From: Hydrocarboniphaga sp.
Lineage (GTDB): Bacteria; Pseudomonadota; Gammaproteobacteria; Nevskiales; Nevskiaceae
Length of the DNA stretch: 64,000 nt
Reading direction: 5' to 3'
Assembly: GCF_028291725.1 (NCBI RefSeq)
Contig: NZ_JAQGNT010000009.1
Location: forward strand, 62,001 to 126,000
This document shows positions 25,120 through 34,023 of this stretch, one piece after another (the first letter of the stretch is position 1; every line of letters starts with the position of its first letter). Below the pieces are notes generated by a model. It made no database searches. It saw only the letters and a list, made by a program, of their open reading frames with translations, and was not told the DNA's origin. The position numbers and the translations under genes were made by a program.

Positions 25120-26133
25120 TTAGCGGGCGGCAGCGCCGCGCGCCATGCTCCAGCGCCACCACGCGATCATCAAGGACTCCACTACCAGCTGCGGCGACGC
25201 GCTGGTGGTGATGCGGCGCGCGGCATCGTAGGCCTCGTCCAGCATCGCCTGCAGCCCGGTCATGCCGATGCGCCCCGGCACCTGGCCCAGATCTCCGGCT
25301 TGCTGGCCACTGACGCGTGCGCGCAGCAACTCGCCGAGGAAAGCGATGAAGGCCGCGATCCAGGCCGAAACCTGCTCGCGATCCTTGCCGACGGCCACCG
25401 CTGCCGCGGTCGGCGCCCGGCTCGAAGCAGCGACCTCGAGCCAGTCGCTGCGCCACTTGCCCTGCTGCTCGAGCAGCCCCGACTTATGGCCGGCCAGCGC
25501 GCGCAGCGGCGCGCCCTGGGCCAGATCCAACGTGCGTTCCAGCGCCACGGCGCTCAGCGCCGGCTCCTGCTCGCGCAACCAGGCGCGGGCTTCGGCTTCG
25601 GCCGGCGGCGTGAAGCGCAGACGCTGGCAGCGGCTGCGCAGTGTCGCGGCCAGTGCCATCGGCCGCTCCGACACCAGCAGCATGTAGGTCTTCGGCGGCG
25701 GCTCCTCGATGGTCTTCAGCAGCGCATTGACGCCGTTGACGTTGAGCGCGTCGGCCGGGTCCATCACCACGACTTTCGAGCCGCCGTAATACGCGCTCAG
25801 CACCAGTTTTTCACCGAGATCGCGCAGCTGCTCGACGCTGATGTCGCGTTTCTGCTTGTCGGTCTTGTCGTCGAACAGCGGCTGCAGCCAGTACAGGTTC
25901 GGATGCGAGCCGGCCTCGAACTGCACGCAGCCGCGGCACTTGCCGCAGGCCTCGCCCTGCTGATCCGGCGATTCACACAACAGCGCCTGCGCCAGTGCGC
26001 GCGCGAACTGGCGCTTGCCGACGCCGGCGGGCCCGGCCAGCAACAGCGCATGCGCGAGCTTGTCGTTCGCGCGGGCTTCGCAGACCACCGACCACAGCGC
26101 TTTGTGCCACGGCAGTATGGCGGCGAGGCTCAT
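25120..26133 (-). CDS. holB: DNA polymerase III delta' subunit
   Basis: 337 residues. Walker-A-like AGPAGVGKRQFA near residue 37, a zinc module CGKCRGC, the VVVMDPADALNVNGVNALLKTIEEPP sensor region, and SRCQRLRF. It is part of the clamp loader that puts the beta sliding clamp on DNA. The ATG overlaps tmk by four bases, and pilZ follows after 34 bp. Confidence 0.95.
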   Translation of the reverse strand: MSLAAILPWHKALWSVVCEARANDKLAHALLLAGPAGVGKRQFARALAQALLCESPDQQGEACGKCRGCVQFEAGSHPNLYWLQPLFDDKTDKQKRDISVEQLRDLGEKLVLSAYYGGSKVVVMDPADALNVNGVNALLKTIEEPPPKTYMLLVSERPMALAATLRSRCQRLRFTPPAEAEARAWLREQEPALSAVALERTLDLAQGAPLRALAGHKSGLLEQQGKWRSDWLEVAASSRAPTAAAVAVGKDREQVSAWIAAFIAFLGELLRARVSGQQAGDLGQVPGRIGMTGLQAMLDEAYDAARRITTSASPQLVVESLMIAWWRWSMARGAAAR

Positions 26134-26750
26134 AAACGCGACTCCAATACCTGGCGCAACTGCCGTTCGACCTGATCGATCGCAAGACTCGCGTCGAGCA
26201 CCACGCAGCGTTGCGGCGCGGCGGCTGCGCGGTCCAGGTACGACTGGCGAACGCGCTGCATGAAGGCCAGATTCTCGGCCTCGAAACGGTTCAGATTACC
26301 GCGGCCTTTGGCGCGCGCAAGACCCAGCTCGGGCGCGATGTCGAAGATCAGCGTCAGATCCGGATGCAGCCCGTCCAGCACCAGGTCTTCCATCGCCTGC
26401 AGCGCTTTGGCCGGCAGGCCGCGGCCGGCACCCTGGTAGGCCCAGCTCGCGTCGATGAAGCGGTCGCAGACGACGTCGCTGCCGCGCTCGAGTGCCGGCA
26501 GCAGCGTCGCGCGCAGGTGCGCGGCGCGCGCCGCGAAAATCAGCAGCAGCTCGGTCGGCGCGTCGATGCCTTCGGCCCAGTCGGCGAGCACGACGCCGCG
26601 TATCGCTTCGGCCAGCGGCGAGCCGCCGGGTTCGCGGGTGTTGATCACGTCGCGACCTTGCGCTTTGAGCCAGGCTGCGATGGTTTTCGAATGCGTGGTC
26701 TTGCCGGCGCCTTCGCCGCCTTCGAGCGTGATCAGCCGGCCGCGACTCAC
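26130..26750 (-). CDS. tmk: Thymidylate kinase
   Basis: 206 residues. P-loop LEGGEGAGKTTHS at residues 9-21, the DR(F/Y/H) motif as CDRFIDASWAYQGAGRGL, and LID-type Arg residues in ARAKGRGNLNRFE. It converts dTMP to dTDP. Overlaps both mltG and holB by four bases, so it is a tightly coupled operon. Confidence 0.97.
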   Translation of the reverse strand: MSRGRLITLEGGEGAGKTTHSKTIAAWLKAQGRDVINTREPGGSPLAEAIRGVVLADWAEGIDAPTELLLIFAARAAHLRATLLPALERGSDVVCDRFIDASWAYQGAGRGLPAKALQAMEDLVLDGLHPDLTLIFDIAPELGLARAKGRGNLNRFEAENLAFMQRVRQSYLDRAAAAPQRCVVLDASLAIDQVERQLRQVLESRL

Positions 26751-27841
26751 GGCGTCGGGCTCGCAGGATCGACTTGCGGATTCGGGCTCGTCGTCGGATC
26801 GACCGTCGGCGGCGGCGCACGGCCACCGAGCTGATAGCGGCGCACCGCCGCCTCGTGCTCTTCCAGCGTCGCCGAGAACTGGTGCGTGCCGTCGCCGCGC
26901 GAGACGAAGTACAGCGCATCGCCGTCGGCCGGATGCAGCGCCGCATTGATCGCGGCGCGGCCCGGCAGGCAGATCGGCGTCGGCGGCAGGCCGGTGTTCA
27001 AGTAGGTGTTATACGGATTGGCGGCGAGCAGATCGCGCTTGCGCAGGTTGCCGTCGAACTGGTCACCGAGGCCGTAGATTACGGTCGGATCAGTCTGCAA
27101 GCGCATACCCATGCGCAGCCGGCGCACGAACACGCCCGCGATCTGCGGCCGCTCCACCGGAGCACCGGTTTCCTTCTCGACAATCGAGGCCATGCTCAGC
27201 GCCTCGTCCGGATTCGAGTACGGCAGATCGGCCGCGCGCGTCTGCCATTCCGCGTCGATCACCTTGGTCATCGCATCAAAGGCGCGGCGCAGCACCACGA
27301 CGTCGACGGTGTCGCGTGGGAACAGATACGTGTCGGGGAAAAACCGCCCCTCGGGATACTTCCCGGCCAGACCGAGCGCCGCCATGATCTTCTCCTTGTC
27401 GGTCGTCGTTAGCGTGTGACGAATCTGAGGATGCGCCATCACCTGCTGCAAGGCGACATCGAAGCGCGTGCCTTCGACAATGCGTAATTCATAAACGACG
27501 ACCTTGCCCGACCGCCACAGCTCCAGCGCCTGATAGGCACTGATGCCGGGCTCGAGCCGGTACTCGCCTGCTTTGATCCCGGCGGCCTTGCCGGAGCCGC
27601 GCGCATAGGCTTCCAGATACGCGCCCTGGCGCAGCGAGGCCAGGCGCTGCTGAGCATGCAGCTGCAGGATCACGTCGCGGATGCGTGCGCCGGGGGCGAT
27701 CGTGATCGTGCTTGGCTCGGCCACTTTCAGCGGCATCGACAATTGTTGGTTTCCGTCGTAGACCAGCCAGGCGGCGATCGCGATTGCCAGCAGGATCAAC
27801 AGGCCGAGCATGCGGAACAATCGAATCAGGAACCGGCGCAT
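26747..27841 (-). CDS. mltG: Endolytic murein transglycosylase
   Basis: 364 residues: one N-terminal membrane helix (about 4-28), a LysM-like region (ITIAPGARIRDVILQL), and the YceG catalytic domain with the active-site Glu in SIVEKETG and NPYNTYLNTGLPPTPI. It cuts glycan strands to set chain length during cell-wall synthesis. The C-terminus has a Pro/Thr/Ser-rich tail (about 20 residues) not needed for catalysis. Its start abuts pabB. Confidence 0.95.
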   Translation of the reverse strand: MRRFLIRLFRMLGLLILLAIAIAAWLVYDGNQQLSMPLKVAEPSTITIAPGARIRDVILQLHAQQRLASLRQGAYLEAYARGSGKAAGIKAGEYRLEPGISAYQALELWRSGKVVVYELRIVEGTRFDVALQQVMAHPQIRHTLTTTDKEKIMAALGLAGKYPEGRFFPDTYLFPRDTVDVVVLRRAFDAMTKVIDAEWQTRAADLPYSNPDEALSMASIVEKETGAPVERPQIAGVFVRRLRMGMRLQTDPTVIYGLGDQFDGNLRKRDLLAANPYNTYLNTGLPPTPICLPGRAAINAALHPADGDALYFVSRGDGTHQFSATLEEHEAAVRRYQLGGRAPPPTVDPTTSPNPQVDPASPTP

Positions 27842-29142
27842 CAGGCCGCTCCGAGCGCGAGCAGCAAACCACGGGCTTTTGCGCGAGTCTCGGCCAGCTC
27901 TGCCTCGGGTTCGGAATCCGCCACGATGCCGGCACCGGCGCGGAAACTGATCACGCCGTCCTCAAGCACAAAGCTGCGGATCAGAATGTTGGTATCGAGC
28001 CGGCCACAGCGCGACAGATAGCCCATCGCGCCGGTGTAGGGGCCGCGGCCGATAACTTCCAGCTCGGCGAGAATTTCCATCGCGCGCACTTTCGGGCAGC
28101 CGGTGATGGTGCCGCCTGGAAATACCGCGCGCAGTGCGTCGACCGGGCCCGCATCGCCCTGCAAACGTCCGCGAATGTTGGAGACGATGTGATGCACGTG
28201 GGCGTAGCTCTCGACCGTCATCAGCTCGCTGACTTCGACGCTCCCGGGCCGGCACACGCGGCCCAGGTCGTTGCGCTCCAGATCGATCAGCATGACGTGT
28301 TCGGCGCGTTCCTTGACGTTCTCTAACAGATGTTCACGCAACAGCGCATCTTCCGCTGCATCGCGTCCGCGTGGACGCGTGCCGGCGATCGGCCGGGTCT
28401 CGGCGACGCCGTCTTCGATGCGCAGCAAGCGCTCGGGCGAAGAACTTAGCACGCTGCTCCCCTGCCATTGCACGATGCCGGCGAACGGCGCCGGGTTCGC
28501 GCCGCGCAGCCGCGCATACACGCTGGCCGCGGTGCCGCTGCGCAGCGGCGCGCGCCAGGCCCGCGACAGATTGGCCTGGAAGATATCGCCGGCCCGCAGG
28601 TACTGCAGAATGCGCCGCACCCCGGCGAGATAGGAGTTCGCTTCGTCCTCGACCGCGGCGCCGATATCCGGCGCGGTCTCGGCCGGAGGCGGCGGCGCGT
28701 CGAGATCCCCGAGCATCGCGTCGATCTGCGCAGACTCGGTTTCCGCATAGACCGTGGTGACGCGTCTTGTACGATCGAAAATCGCCACCGCCGGACAACG
28801 CACCGCGAGTGCGTCCGGCAGACGATGCGGCGATGGCGGTAGCTGTAGCCGCGGCTCGATCTGCGCGCTGACCTCGTAGCCGAGCAGCACGAACCAGCCG
28901 CCGACGAAGGGCAGATCGCGGTCGTCGTCCGGGAGCACGCGCTCAGCCGCGTAGGCCTCGGCTAGCCTGTCGAAGAAGCCCGCGCCGCTGATGGTATCGC
29001 CGGGGAATCCGAACAGCAGGTCGTAACGGCCGGACACCGGATGCCCGGCCACCGACTGCAACAAAAAAGGATAACGAGCGGGGTTGCGGCGGTGCAGGTC
29101 GAAAAGATCGACCTCGCCTGCCCGCTCGGCGCGTATGCCCAT
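27841..29142 (-). CDS. pabB: Aminodeoxychorismate synthase component I
   Basis: 433 residues of the chorismate-binding family. Motifs: RPIAGTRPRGR, LERNDLGRVCRPGSV, HHIVSNIRG and FPGGTITGCPKVRAMEIL. It aminates chorismate (with PabA) toward p-aminobenzoate for folate. The family splits into PIKGT and PIAGT types; this is a PIAGT type lacking the Lys of the E. coli enzyme, which makes it look more TrpE-like. Its place between fabF and mltG, where pabC usually lies, favours PabB over an anthranilate synthase. Confidence 0.85.
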   Translation of the reverse strand: MGIRAERAGEVDLFDLHRRNPARYPFLLQSVAGHPVSGRYDLLFGFPGDTISGAGFFDRLAEAYAAERVLPDDDRDLPFVGGWFVLLGYEVSAQIEPRLQLPPSPHRLPDALAVRCPAVAIFDRTRRVTTVYAETESAQIDAMLGDLDAPPPPAETAPDIGAAVEDEANSYLAGVRRILQYLRAGDIFQANLSRAWRAPLRSGTAASVYARLRGANPAPFAGIVQWQGSSVLSSSPERLLRIEDGVAETRPIAGTRPRGRDAAEDALLREHLLENVKERAEHVMLIDLERNDLGRVCRPGSVEVSELMTVESYAHVHHIVSNIRGRLQGDAGPVDALRAVFPGGTITGCPKVRAMEILAELEVIGRGPYTGAMGYLSRCGRLDTNILIRSFVLEDGVISFRAGAGIVADSEPEAELAETRAKARGLLLALGAA

Positions 29143-29156
29143 GCGCCGAGGCGCGG

Positions 29157-30401
29157 CTACTTCAGGCGCGCGAACGCGAGCGTGCCGTTGGTGCCGCCGA
29201 ATCCGAAGGAGTTGGACAGCACCAGATCGATCTTGGCCTCGCGCGCCTTGTGCGGCACGTAGTCGAGATCGCAGCCTTCGCTGGGATTATCGAGGTTGAT
29301 CGTCGGCGGCAAAATGCCGTCGCGCATCGCCAGGATGCAGAACACCGCCTCGATGCCACCTGCCGCGCCGAGCAGATGCCCGGTCATCGACTTGGTCGAG
29401 CTGACGGCCACCTTGTAGGCGTGAGCACCAAGCGCATCCTTCATCGCCACCGTTTCGGCGAGATCGCCGGCCAAGGTCGAGGTGCCATGCGCATTCACAT
29501 AATCGATCTGCTCAGGATTGATCGCGGCATCGCGCATCGCGTTCTGCATCGCACGCCGCGCGCCGTTGCCGTCCGCGGGCGGCAGCGTGATGTGCGATGC
29601 ATCCGACGACATGCCGAAACCGACCAGCTCCGCATGAATGCGGGCGCCGCGAGCTTTTGCGTGCTCGTACTCTTCTATGACCAGGACGCCAGCACCGTCA
29701 CCGAGGACGAAACCGTCGCGATCCTGGTCCCAGGGCCGCGAAGCCCGAACCGGATCATCGTTGCGCGTGGACAGCGCGCGCGCCTGGCAGAAACCGGCCA
29801 TGCCCGCGGGGGCCGAACCGGCTTCCGCACCGCCGGCGATGATCACGTCGGCATCGCCGCACTGGATCAGGCGCATGCCGACGCCGATCGAATGCGCGGC
29901 GGTGGTACAGGCCGAAACGGTGGCGAAACTCGGGCCGGTCAGACCGAGGTCGATCGACACGTAACCCGCCACCATATTGATGATGGAAGCCGGCACGAAA
30001 AACGGCGAGACGCGCCCCGGCCCCTTGTCGTGCAGCTTCCGGCACTCTTCCTCGATAAAGCCGATGCCGCCGATCCCCGAGCCGATCAGAACGCCGATGC
30101 GTTCACGATTGGCATCGTTCACCTCCAGCCCGGAATCGCGCATGGCCTGCTTGGCCGCGGCGACACCGTAATGGATGAAGGGATCGGTTTTGCGCAGCTC
30201 CTTCGGGCCCATCCATTCCGTGGCGACGAAATCGTCCGACACCGTGCCCGCAAAGCGAGTGGTGTAGGCCGACATGTCGTAGGAAGTGACGGGCCGGATG
30301 CCGGATTTGCCGGCAATGATGGACGCCCATGCAACATCGAGACTGGAACCGACGGGCGAAACAATGCCCATGCCGGTGACGACAACGCGTCTGCGGCTCA
30401 T
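29157..30401 (-). CDS. fabF: Beta-ketoacyl-ACP synthase II
   Basis: 414 residues. Catalytic Cys in [10 protein letters not shown], His in [11 protein letters not shown], and His in [15 protein letters not shown] give the Cys-His-His triad. Condenses malonyl-ACP with acyl-ACP, elongating fatty acids including the temperature-dependent 16:1 to 18:1 step. Last of fabD-fabG-acpP-fabF, followed after 14 bp by pabB. Confidence 0.97.
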   Translation of the reverse strand: MSRRRVVVTGMGIVSPVGSSLDVAWASIIAGKSGIRPVTSYDMSAYTTRFAGTVSDDFVATEWMGPKELRKTDPFIHYGVAAAKQAMRDSGLEVNDANRERIGVLIGSGIGGIGFIEEECRKLHDKGPGRVSPFFVPASIINMVAGYVSIDLGLTGPSFATVSACTTAAHSIGVGMRLIQCGDADVIIAGGAEAGSAPAGMAGFCQARALSTRNDDPVRASRPWDQDRDGFVLGDGAGVLVIEEYEHAKARGARIHAELVGFGMSSDASHITLPPADGNGARRAMQNAMRDAAINPEQIDYVNAHGTSTLAGDLAETVAMKDALGAHAYKVAVSSTKSMTGHLLGAAGGIEAVFCILAMRDGILPPTINLDNPSEGCDLDYVPHKAREAKIDLVLSNSFGFGGTNGTLAFARLK

Positions 30402-30437
30402 ACGATCTTATCGATGGAGGAGAATGTCAGCAGGGCA

Positions 30438-30683
30438 TTAAGCCTGCTGGTTGGTGTGCGACCGGATGTAGTTGAGGACGTCCTGGAACGTCACGATTTT
30501 TTCGGCTTCTTCGTCGGGGATGTCGATCTCAAACTCTTCTTCAAGAGCCATGACGAGTTCGACGGTGTCCAGCGAATCGGCCCCCAGATCTTCGACGAAA
30601 GATGCGGTTGGCGTGATCTGATCCTCCGCGACCGACAACTGTTCGGCGATGATTTTCTTGACCTTTTCTTCCAAGCTGCTCAT
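30438..30683 (-). CDS. acpP: Acyl carrier protein
   Basis: 81 residues, acidic. The phosphopantetheine Ser is Ser37 in [17 protein letters not shown]. The start is placed at the ATG at 30683 (MSSLEEKV), with GGGAG five bases upstream; a GTG six bases earlier is in frame but less likely. Carries growing acyl chains for fatty acid, lipid A and other syntheses. Confidence 0.97.
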   Translation of the reverse strand: MSSLEEKVKKIIAEQLSVAEDQITPTASFVEDLGADSLDTVELVMALEEEFEIDIPDEEAEKIVTFQDVLNYIRSHTNQQA

Positions 30684-30779
30684 GAACACTCCCTCTTTGG
30701 GGTCTGAAGTAACAAGATGATAAAGCGGACCTAGTGTACGGGATGCTGCGTGACGCTAGCTACCGAAGTTGAGCTCATT

Positions 30780-31517
30780 CTACGCCATGAACATGCCACC
30801 GTTGACGTGAAGCGTATGGCCGGTGATGTAGCCGGACTCGGTTGAAGCCAGAAACGCGACCGCGGAGGCGACTTCGTCCACCGCGCCCAGACGCGGAATC
30901 AGCACGCGCTCCATCAGCTTGACCTTGACCTCGTCTGGCAGGCCGCGCGTCATGTCGGTTTCGATGAAGCCCGGAGCCACGACATTGACCGTGACGTTGC
31001 GACTACCGAGTTCGGCGGCGAGACTCTTCGAAAGGCCGGTCAGGCCAGCTTTTGCCGCCGCGTAGTTGGCCTGCCCGAAGTTACCCATGATGCCGACCAC
31101 CGAACCGATGTTGATGATACGGCCGAAACGCTGCTTCATCATGCCGCGCATCACCAGCTTGGACATGCGGAAAACCGAGGTCAGGTTGGTATCGATGACG
31201 GCGCTCCAGTCATCGTCCTTGAGGCGCAGCGCGATCATGTCGCGGGTGATGCCGGCGTTGTTGACCAGCACCGTGATCGGCCCAAAGGTTTTCTCGACCT
31301 CCGACACCAGGGCGGTGCAGGCAACCGCATCGCGCACGTCGAGCGCACGCCCGGCGCCGCCGACCGGGGCAAGCCAGTCATTGATCGCCCTCGCGCCCTC
31401 TTCACTGGTCGCGGTACCGACCACCTTCATGCCCTCGGCCGAAAGACGCTCGGCGATCGCGCGGCCGATGCCGCGGCTGGCGCCGGTAATCAACGCGACG
31501 TTTGTATCGAATTTCAT
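30780..31517 (-). CDS. fabG: 3-oxoacyl-ACP reductase
   Basis: 245 residues. TGASRGIGRA (residues 13-22), NNAGITRD, NIGSVVG and YAAAKAGLTG give the full SDR catalytic set, and the C-terminal ITGHTLHVNGGM is typical of FabG. NADPH-dependent reduction in each elongation round. Position between fabD and acpP is the standard one, although a MITE-like repeat now separates it from fabD. Confidence 0.97.
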   Translation of the reverse strand: MKFDTNVALITGASRGIGRAIAERLSAEGMKVVGTATSEEGARAINDWLAPVGGAGRALDVRDAVACTALVSEVEKTFGPITVLVNNAGITRDMIALRLKDDDWSAVIDTNLTSVFRMSKLVMRGMMKQRFGRIINIGSVVGIMGNFGQANYAAAKAGLTGLSKSLAAELGSRNVTVNVVAPGFIETDMTRGLPDEVKVKLMERVLIPRLGAVDEVASAVAFLASTESGYITGHTLHVNGGMFMA

Positions 31518-31562
31518 CCGTTTATCCCTGTGTATCCCTTGATCAGCTAATGACGATCGTGC

Positions 31563-31727
31563 CTAGTGTGCCGTCCCGCAAGTTCGTACCATAATTCGAT
31601 GCGTCTTTCGGCGCCCAGCTGCGTTGCTCCTCCTCACCATAGTTCGACTATGGCTCGTCGTCGCGCCTTGCTGGACACCGAAATCCGCTGCCGACTTATG
31701 GCACGAACTTGCGGGACGGCACACTAG
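31563..31727. repeat. MITE-like element, copy B
   Basis: 165 bp with terminal inverted repeats of 32 bp (31563-31594 and 31696-31727, one mismatch), both ending in CTAG. The core 31619-31676 with CCATAG-TTCGA-CTATGG is related, in opposite orientation, to the core of copy A at 271-331. The right-hand CTAG supplies the TAG stop codon of fabD (31724-31726). Lies inside the fab operon and could form a large hairpin in its mRNA. Confidence 0.8.
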
Positions 31728-32653
31728 CCGCGTGCCAGAGCCAGCGCCTGTACCAGATTCGCCGGGTCTTCCAGTGCCACCGACTGCAGGCCGTCGACGA
31801 TGCGCTTGTTGAGGCCGGTCAACACCGAACCCGGTCCGCATTCGAGAAACGCCGACACCCCATTCGCGTGCAGTTGGCGGATCGTCTGTGTCCAGCGCAC
31901 CGGACGATACAGCTGCTCCTTCAAGGCCTGGCGGATTTCGTCGGGTGTGCTGTGAGCCATCGCATCGAGATTATGGAAGACCGGGATGGCCGGCGGTTGA
32001 ACGGACGTTTGATCAAGCTGCTCGGCGAGCTGTTCGGCCGCGCCTCGCATCAGCGAGCAATGCGAGGGCACCGACACCGGCAGGCGCTTCACCAGCTTCG
32101 CGCCCAGCGACTTGCCGTTGGCCTGCAGCCAGTCGAGGGCGACAGTCTGCCCCGCCACCACGACCTGCCCCGGCGAGTTGAAATTGACCGGCTCCAGCAC
32201 CTCGCTGCCCGGATAGCTTTTGCACACCGCTTCGATCCTGCCGTCGTCCAGGCCGAGCACCGCCACCATGCCGCCGCTGCCCTCCGGCACTGCGGCCTGC
32301 ATCAACTGGCCGCGCAGCTCGACGAGTTTCAGCGCGTCGGCAAAACGCAGGCTGCCGGCGGCAACCAGCGCGGTGTATTCACCGAGACTGTGACCGGCGA
32401 GCGCGGCCGGGGACGGTGGCTCCTGCTTGCGCCAGATGCGCCATAGCGCGATGCCGGCAGCCAGCAGCGCGGGCTGCGTGCGTTCGGTGCGGTTCAGCTC
32501 TTCGGCCGGGCCTTCCAGCACCAGCTTGGCGACGTCCCAGCCGAGCACCTCGGAGGCCTCGCGAAACGTCGGCTCGATCTCGCTGGCGGCGTGCTTGCCC
32601 AGCATGCCGACCGCCTGCGAACCCTGCCCGGGAAACAACAACGCGTACTTCAT
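31724..32653 (-). CDS. fabD: Malonyl-CoA:ACP transacylase
   Basis: 309 residues. FPGQGSQAVGM at the N-terminus, nucleophile Ser89 in GHSLGEY, QPALLAAGIALWR, and VPSHCSLM around the catalytic His. Loads malonate onto ACP. First fab gene of the operon here; fabH is not visible upstream. Its stop codon lies within the terminal CTAG of a MITE-like repeat, so the last residues may have been altered by the insertion. Confidence 0.95.
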   Translation of the reverse strand: MKYALLFPGQGSQAVGMLGKHAASEIEPTFREASEVLGWDVAKLVLEGPAEELNRTERTQPALLAAGIALWRIWRKQEPPSPAALAGHSLGEYTALVAAGSLRFADALKLVELRGQLMQAAVPEGSGGMVAVLGLDDGRIEAVCKSYPGSEVLEPVNFNSPGQVVVAGQTVALDWLQANGKSLGAKLVKRLPVSVPSHCSLMRGAAEQLAEQLDQTSVQPPAIPVFHNLDAMAHSTPDEIRQALKEQLYRPVRWTQTIRQLHANGVSAFLECGPGSVLTGLNKRIVDGLQSVALEDPANLVQALALARG

Positions 32654-32718
32654 CTCTTATCACTCTCCCTATACGGCCTTGTGCCGCGATACCGACGTCC
32701 TTGCTTCTCTTATAGCGC

Positions 32719-33381
32719 CTAGGCACGCCCTGCCGCAGGCTCGCTCGCGGTTGCCGGCGCTCGGGCGCCGCGCTCCGGGCCGCCACGCCAGTTGCCGAAT
32801 ATCAGCGCATAAACCAAGGCTGCGATCGCGCCGAAGAAATGCGCATCGGTAATTACCGATCCGCCGATCGCGGCTTCGTCCGACACCGGCGCTCCGGCTA
32901 ACTGCTCGTAGCCGAGCTTGCCCAGCAAAAATATCAGGCAGCCCAGGCTCACCAGGTCGCGTCGCCGCAACTGCGGCAACAAGCCCAGCACGAACAGACC
33001 GTGAATGACTCCGGACATGCCGACATAACTGTGCAGCCCCGGCACGAACGCATACAGGCACAGCGACATCGCCAGGCCGATCAGCACGACCCTGCGCGCC
33101 AGCACCCACAAGCTCAGGCGCTCCGGGCACAGCAACACCAGCACGATCAGTCCCAGCTCATTCAGAAACAGGTGATACCAGCCCAGGTGCACGAAATTGC
33201 CGGTCAGCAGGCGCCACCACTGCCCGGCTGCGATCGCCGTGCGCTGGTAACACAGTAGATCGCGCACATGACCGCCCCCTAACTCCGCAGCTAGCAACAG
33301 CAACATCAATGCCACAGGCGCCCACCATACTGAGCGTGCGAACAAGCCGGGCTCAGTGTTGTCAGAAGCGTTTGGTATCAT
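32719..33381 (-). CDS. rrtA: Rhombosortase
   Basis: 220 residues, six membrane helices. The rhomboid-type Ser is Ser123 in GMSGVIHG and the His is His181 in DAHFFGA. The WWRLLTGNFVHLGWYHL segment is the rhombosortase signature. These intramembrane proteases cut the GlyGly-CTERM tail from proteins secreted through the type II system. It is divergent from gspG with start codons only about 40-100 bp apart, so the promoters overlap. No GlyGly-CTERM substrate is encoded in the window. The last about 25 residues are an Ala/Glu/Pro-rich tail. Confidence 0.85.
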   Translation of the reverse strand: MIPNASDNTEPGLFARSVWWAPVALMLLLLAAELGGGHVRDLLCYQRTAIAAGQWWRLLTGNFVHLGWYHLFLNELGLIVLVLLCPERLSLWVLARRVVLIGLAMSLCLYAFVPGLHSYVGMSGVIHGLFVLGLLPQLRRRDLVSLGCLIFLLGKLGYEQLAGAPVSDEAAIGGSVITDAHFFGAIAALVYALIFGNWRGGPERGARAPATASEPAAGRA

Positions 33382-33485
33382 TCCCGGCTATCTCTTTGCG
33401 ACCCGAACGGCACACTCCCAACATGCACACATCCTTTCGGCCGCGCCTCGGCGCAGCCCGCGATGCATCCATCCCGGCCCCGGCC

Positions 33486-33929
33486 ATGCCCGTCCCGATC
33501 CCGGCGCGTTCGCGCGGCTTCACGCTGATCGAGATCATGGTCGTCGTCGTCATTCTCGGCATCCTGGCGGCGGTCGTGGTGCCCCGCATTATGAACAGAC
33601 CCGACGACGCGCGCATCGCCAAAGCCAAGCAGGATGTGCGTGTGCTCGAGTCCTCGCTGAACCTGTACAAGCTCGACAATTTCGTCTACCCGACGACCCA
33701 GCAGGGCCTGGAAGCGCTGGTCGCGCCGCCGTCCGGCGAGCCGCAGGCCAAGAACTGGAAGCAAGGCGGCTATGTCGCCAAATTGCCGAACGATCCCTGG
33801 GGCAATCCCTACCAGTACCTGTCGCCGGGCGTGAAGGGCGAGATCGATATCTTCTCGCTGGGCGCCGACAATCGCCCGGGCGGCGACGGCGTCAATGCCG
33901 ATATCGGCAACTGGAATCTCGGTGGGTGA
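33486..33929 (+). CDS. gspG: T2SS major pseudopilin GspG
   Basis: 147 residues from ATG 33486, giving an 11-residue leader cut before FTLIE (ARSRG^FTLIEIMVVVVIL). An ATG at 33423 would give a 32-residue leader; neither has a clear ribosome binding site. GspG features: NLYKLDNFVYPTTQQGLEAL, the calcium-loop region LGADNRPGGDG and the NDPWGNPYQY motif. Forms the shaft of the secretion pseudopilus. First gene of gspG-N here; gspC, D, E and F are not adjacent. Confidence 0.95.
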   Translation: MPVPIPARSRGFTLIEIMVVVVILGILAAVVVPRIMNRPDDARIAKAKQDVRVLESSLNLYKLDNFVYPTTQQGLEALVAPPSGEPQAKNWKQGGYVAKLPNDPWGNPYQYLSPGVKGEIDIFSLGADNRPGGDGVNADIGNWNLGG

Positions 33930-34023
33930 GATGCGAATGAGGCCGACGGCCTCGTTCGCATCGAACGCCGGGGCATGGATGACCCGGCCGCGGCTAAAAA
34001 ACCGGGCGAATATCGCGCCATGG

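Noticed and set aside
29250..30707. 485-codon plus-strand frame opposite fabF and acpP
   Set aside because: Entirely antisense to two essential genes with full motifs.
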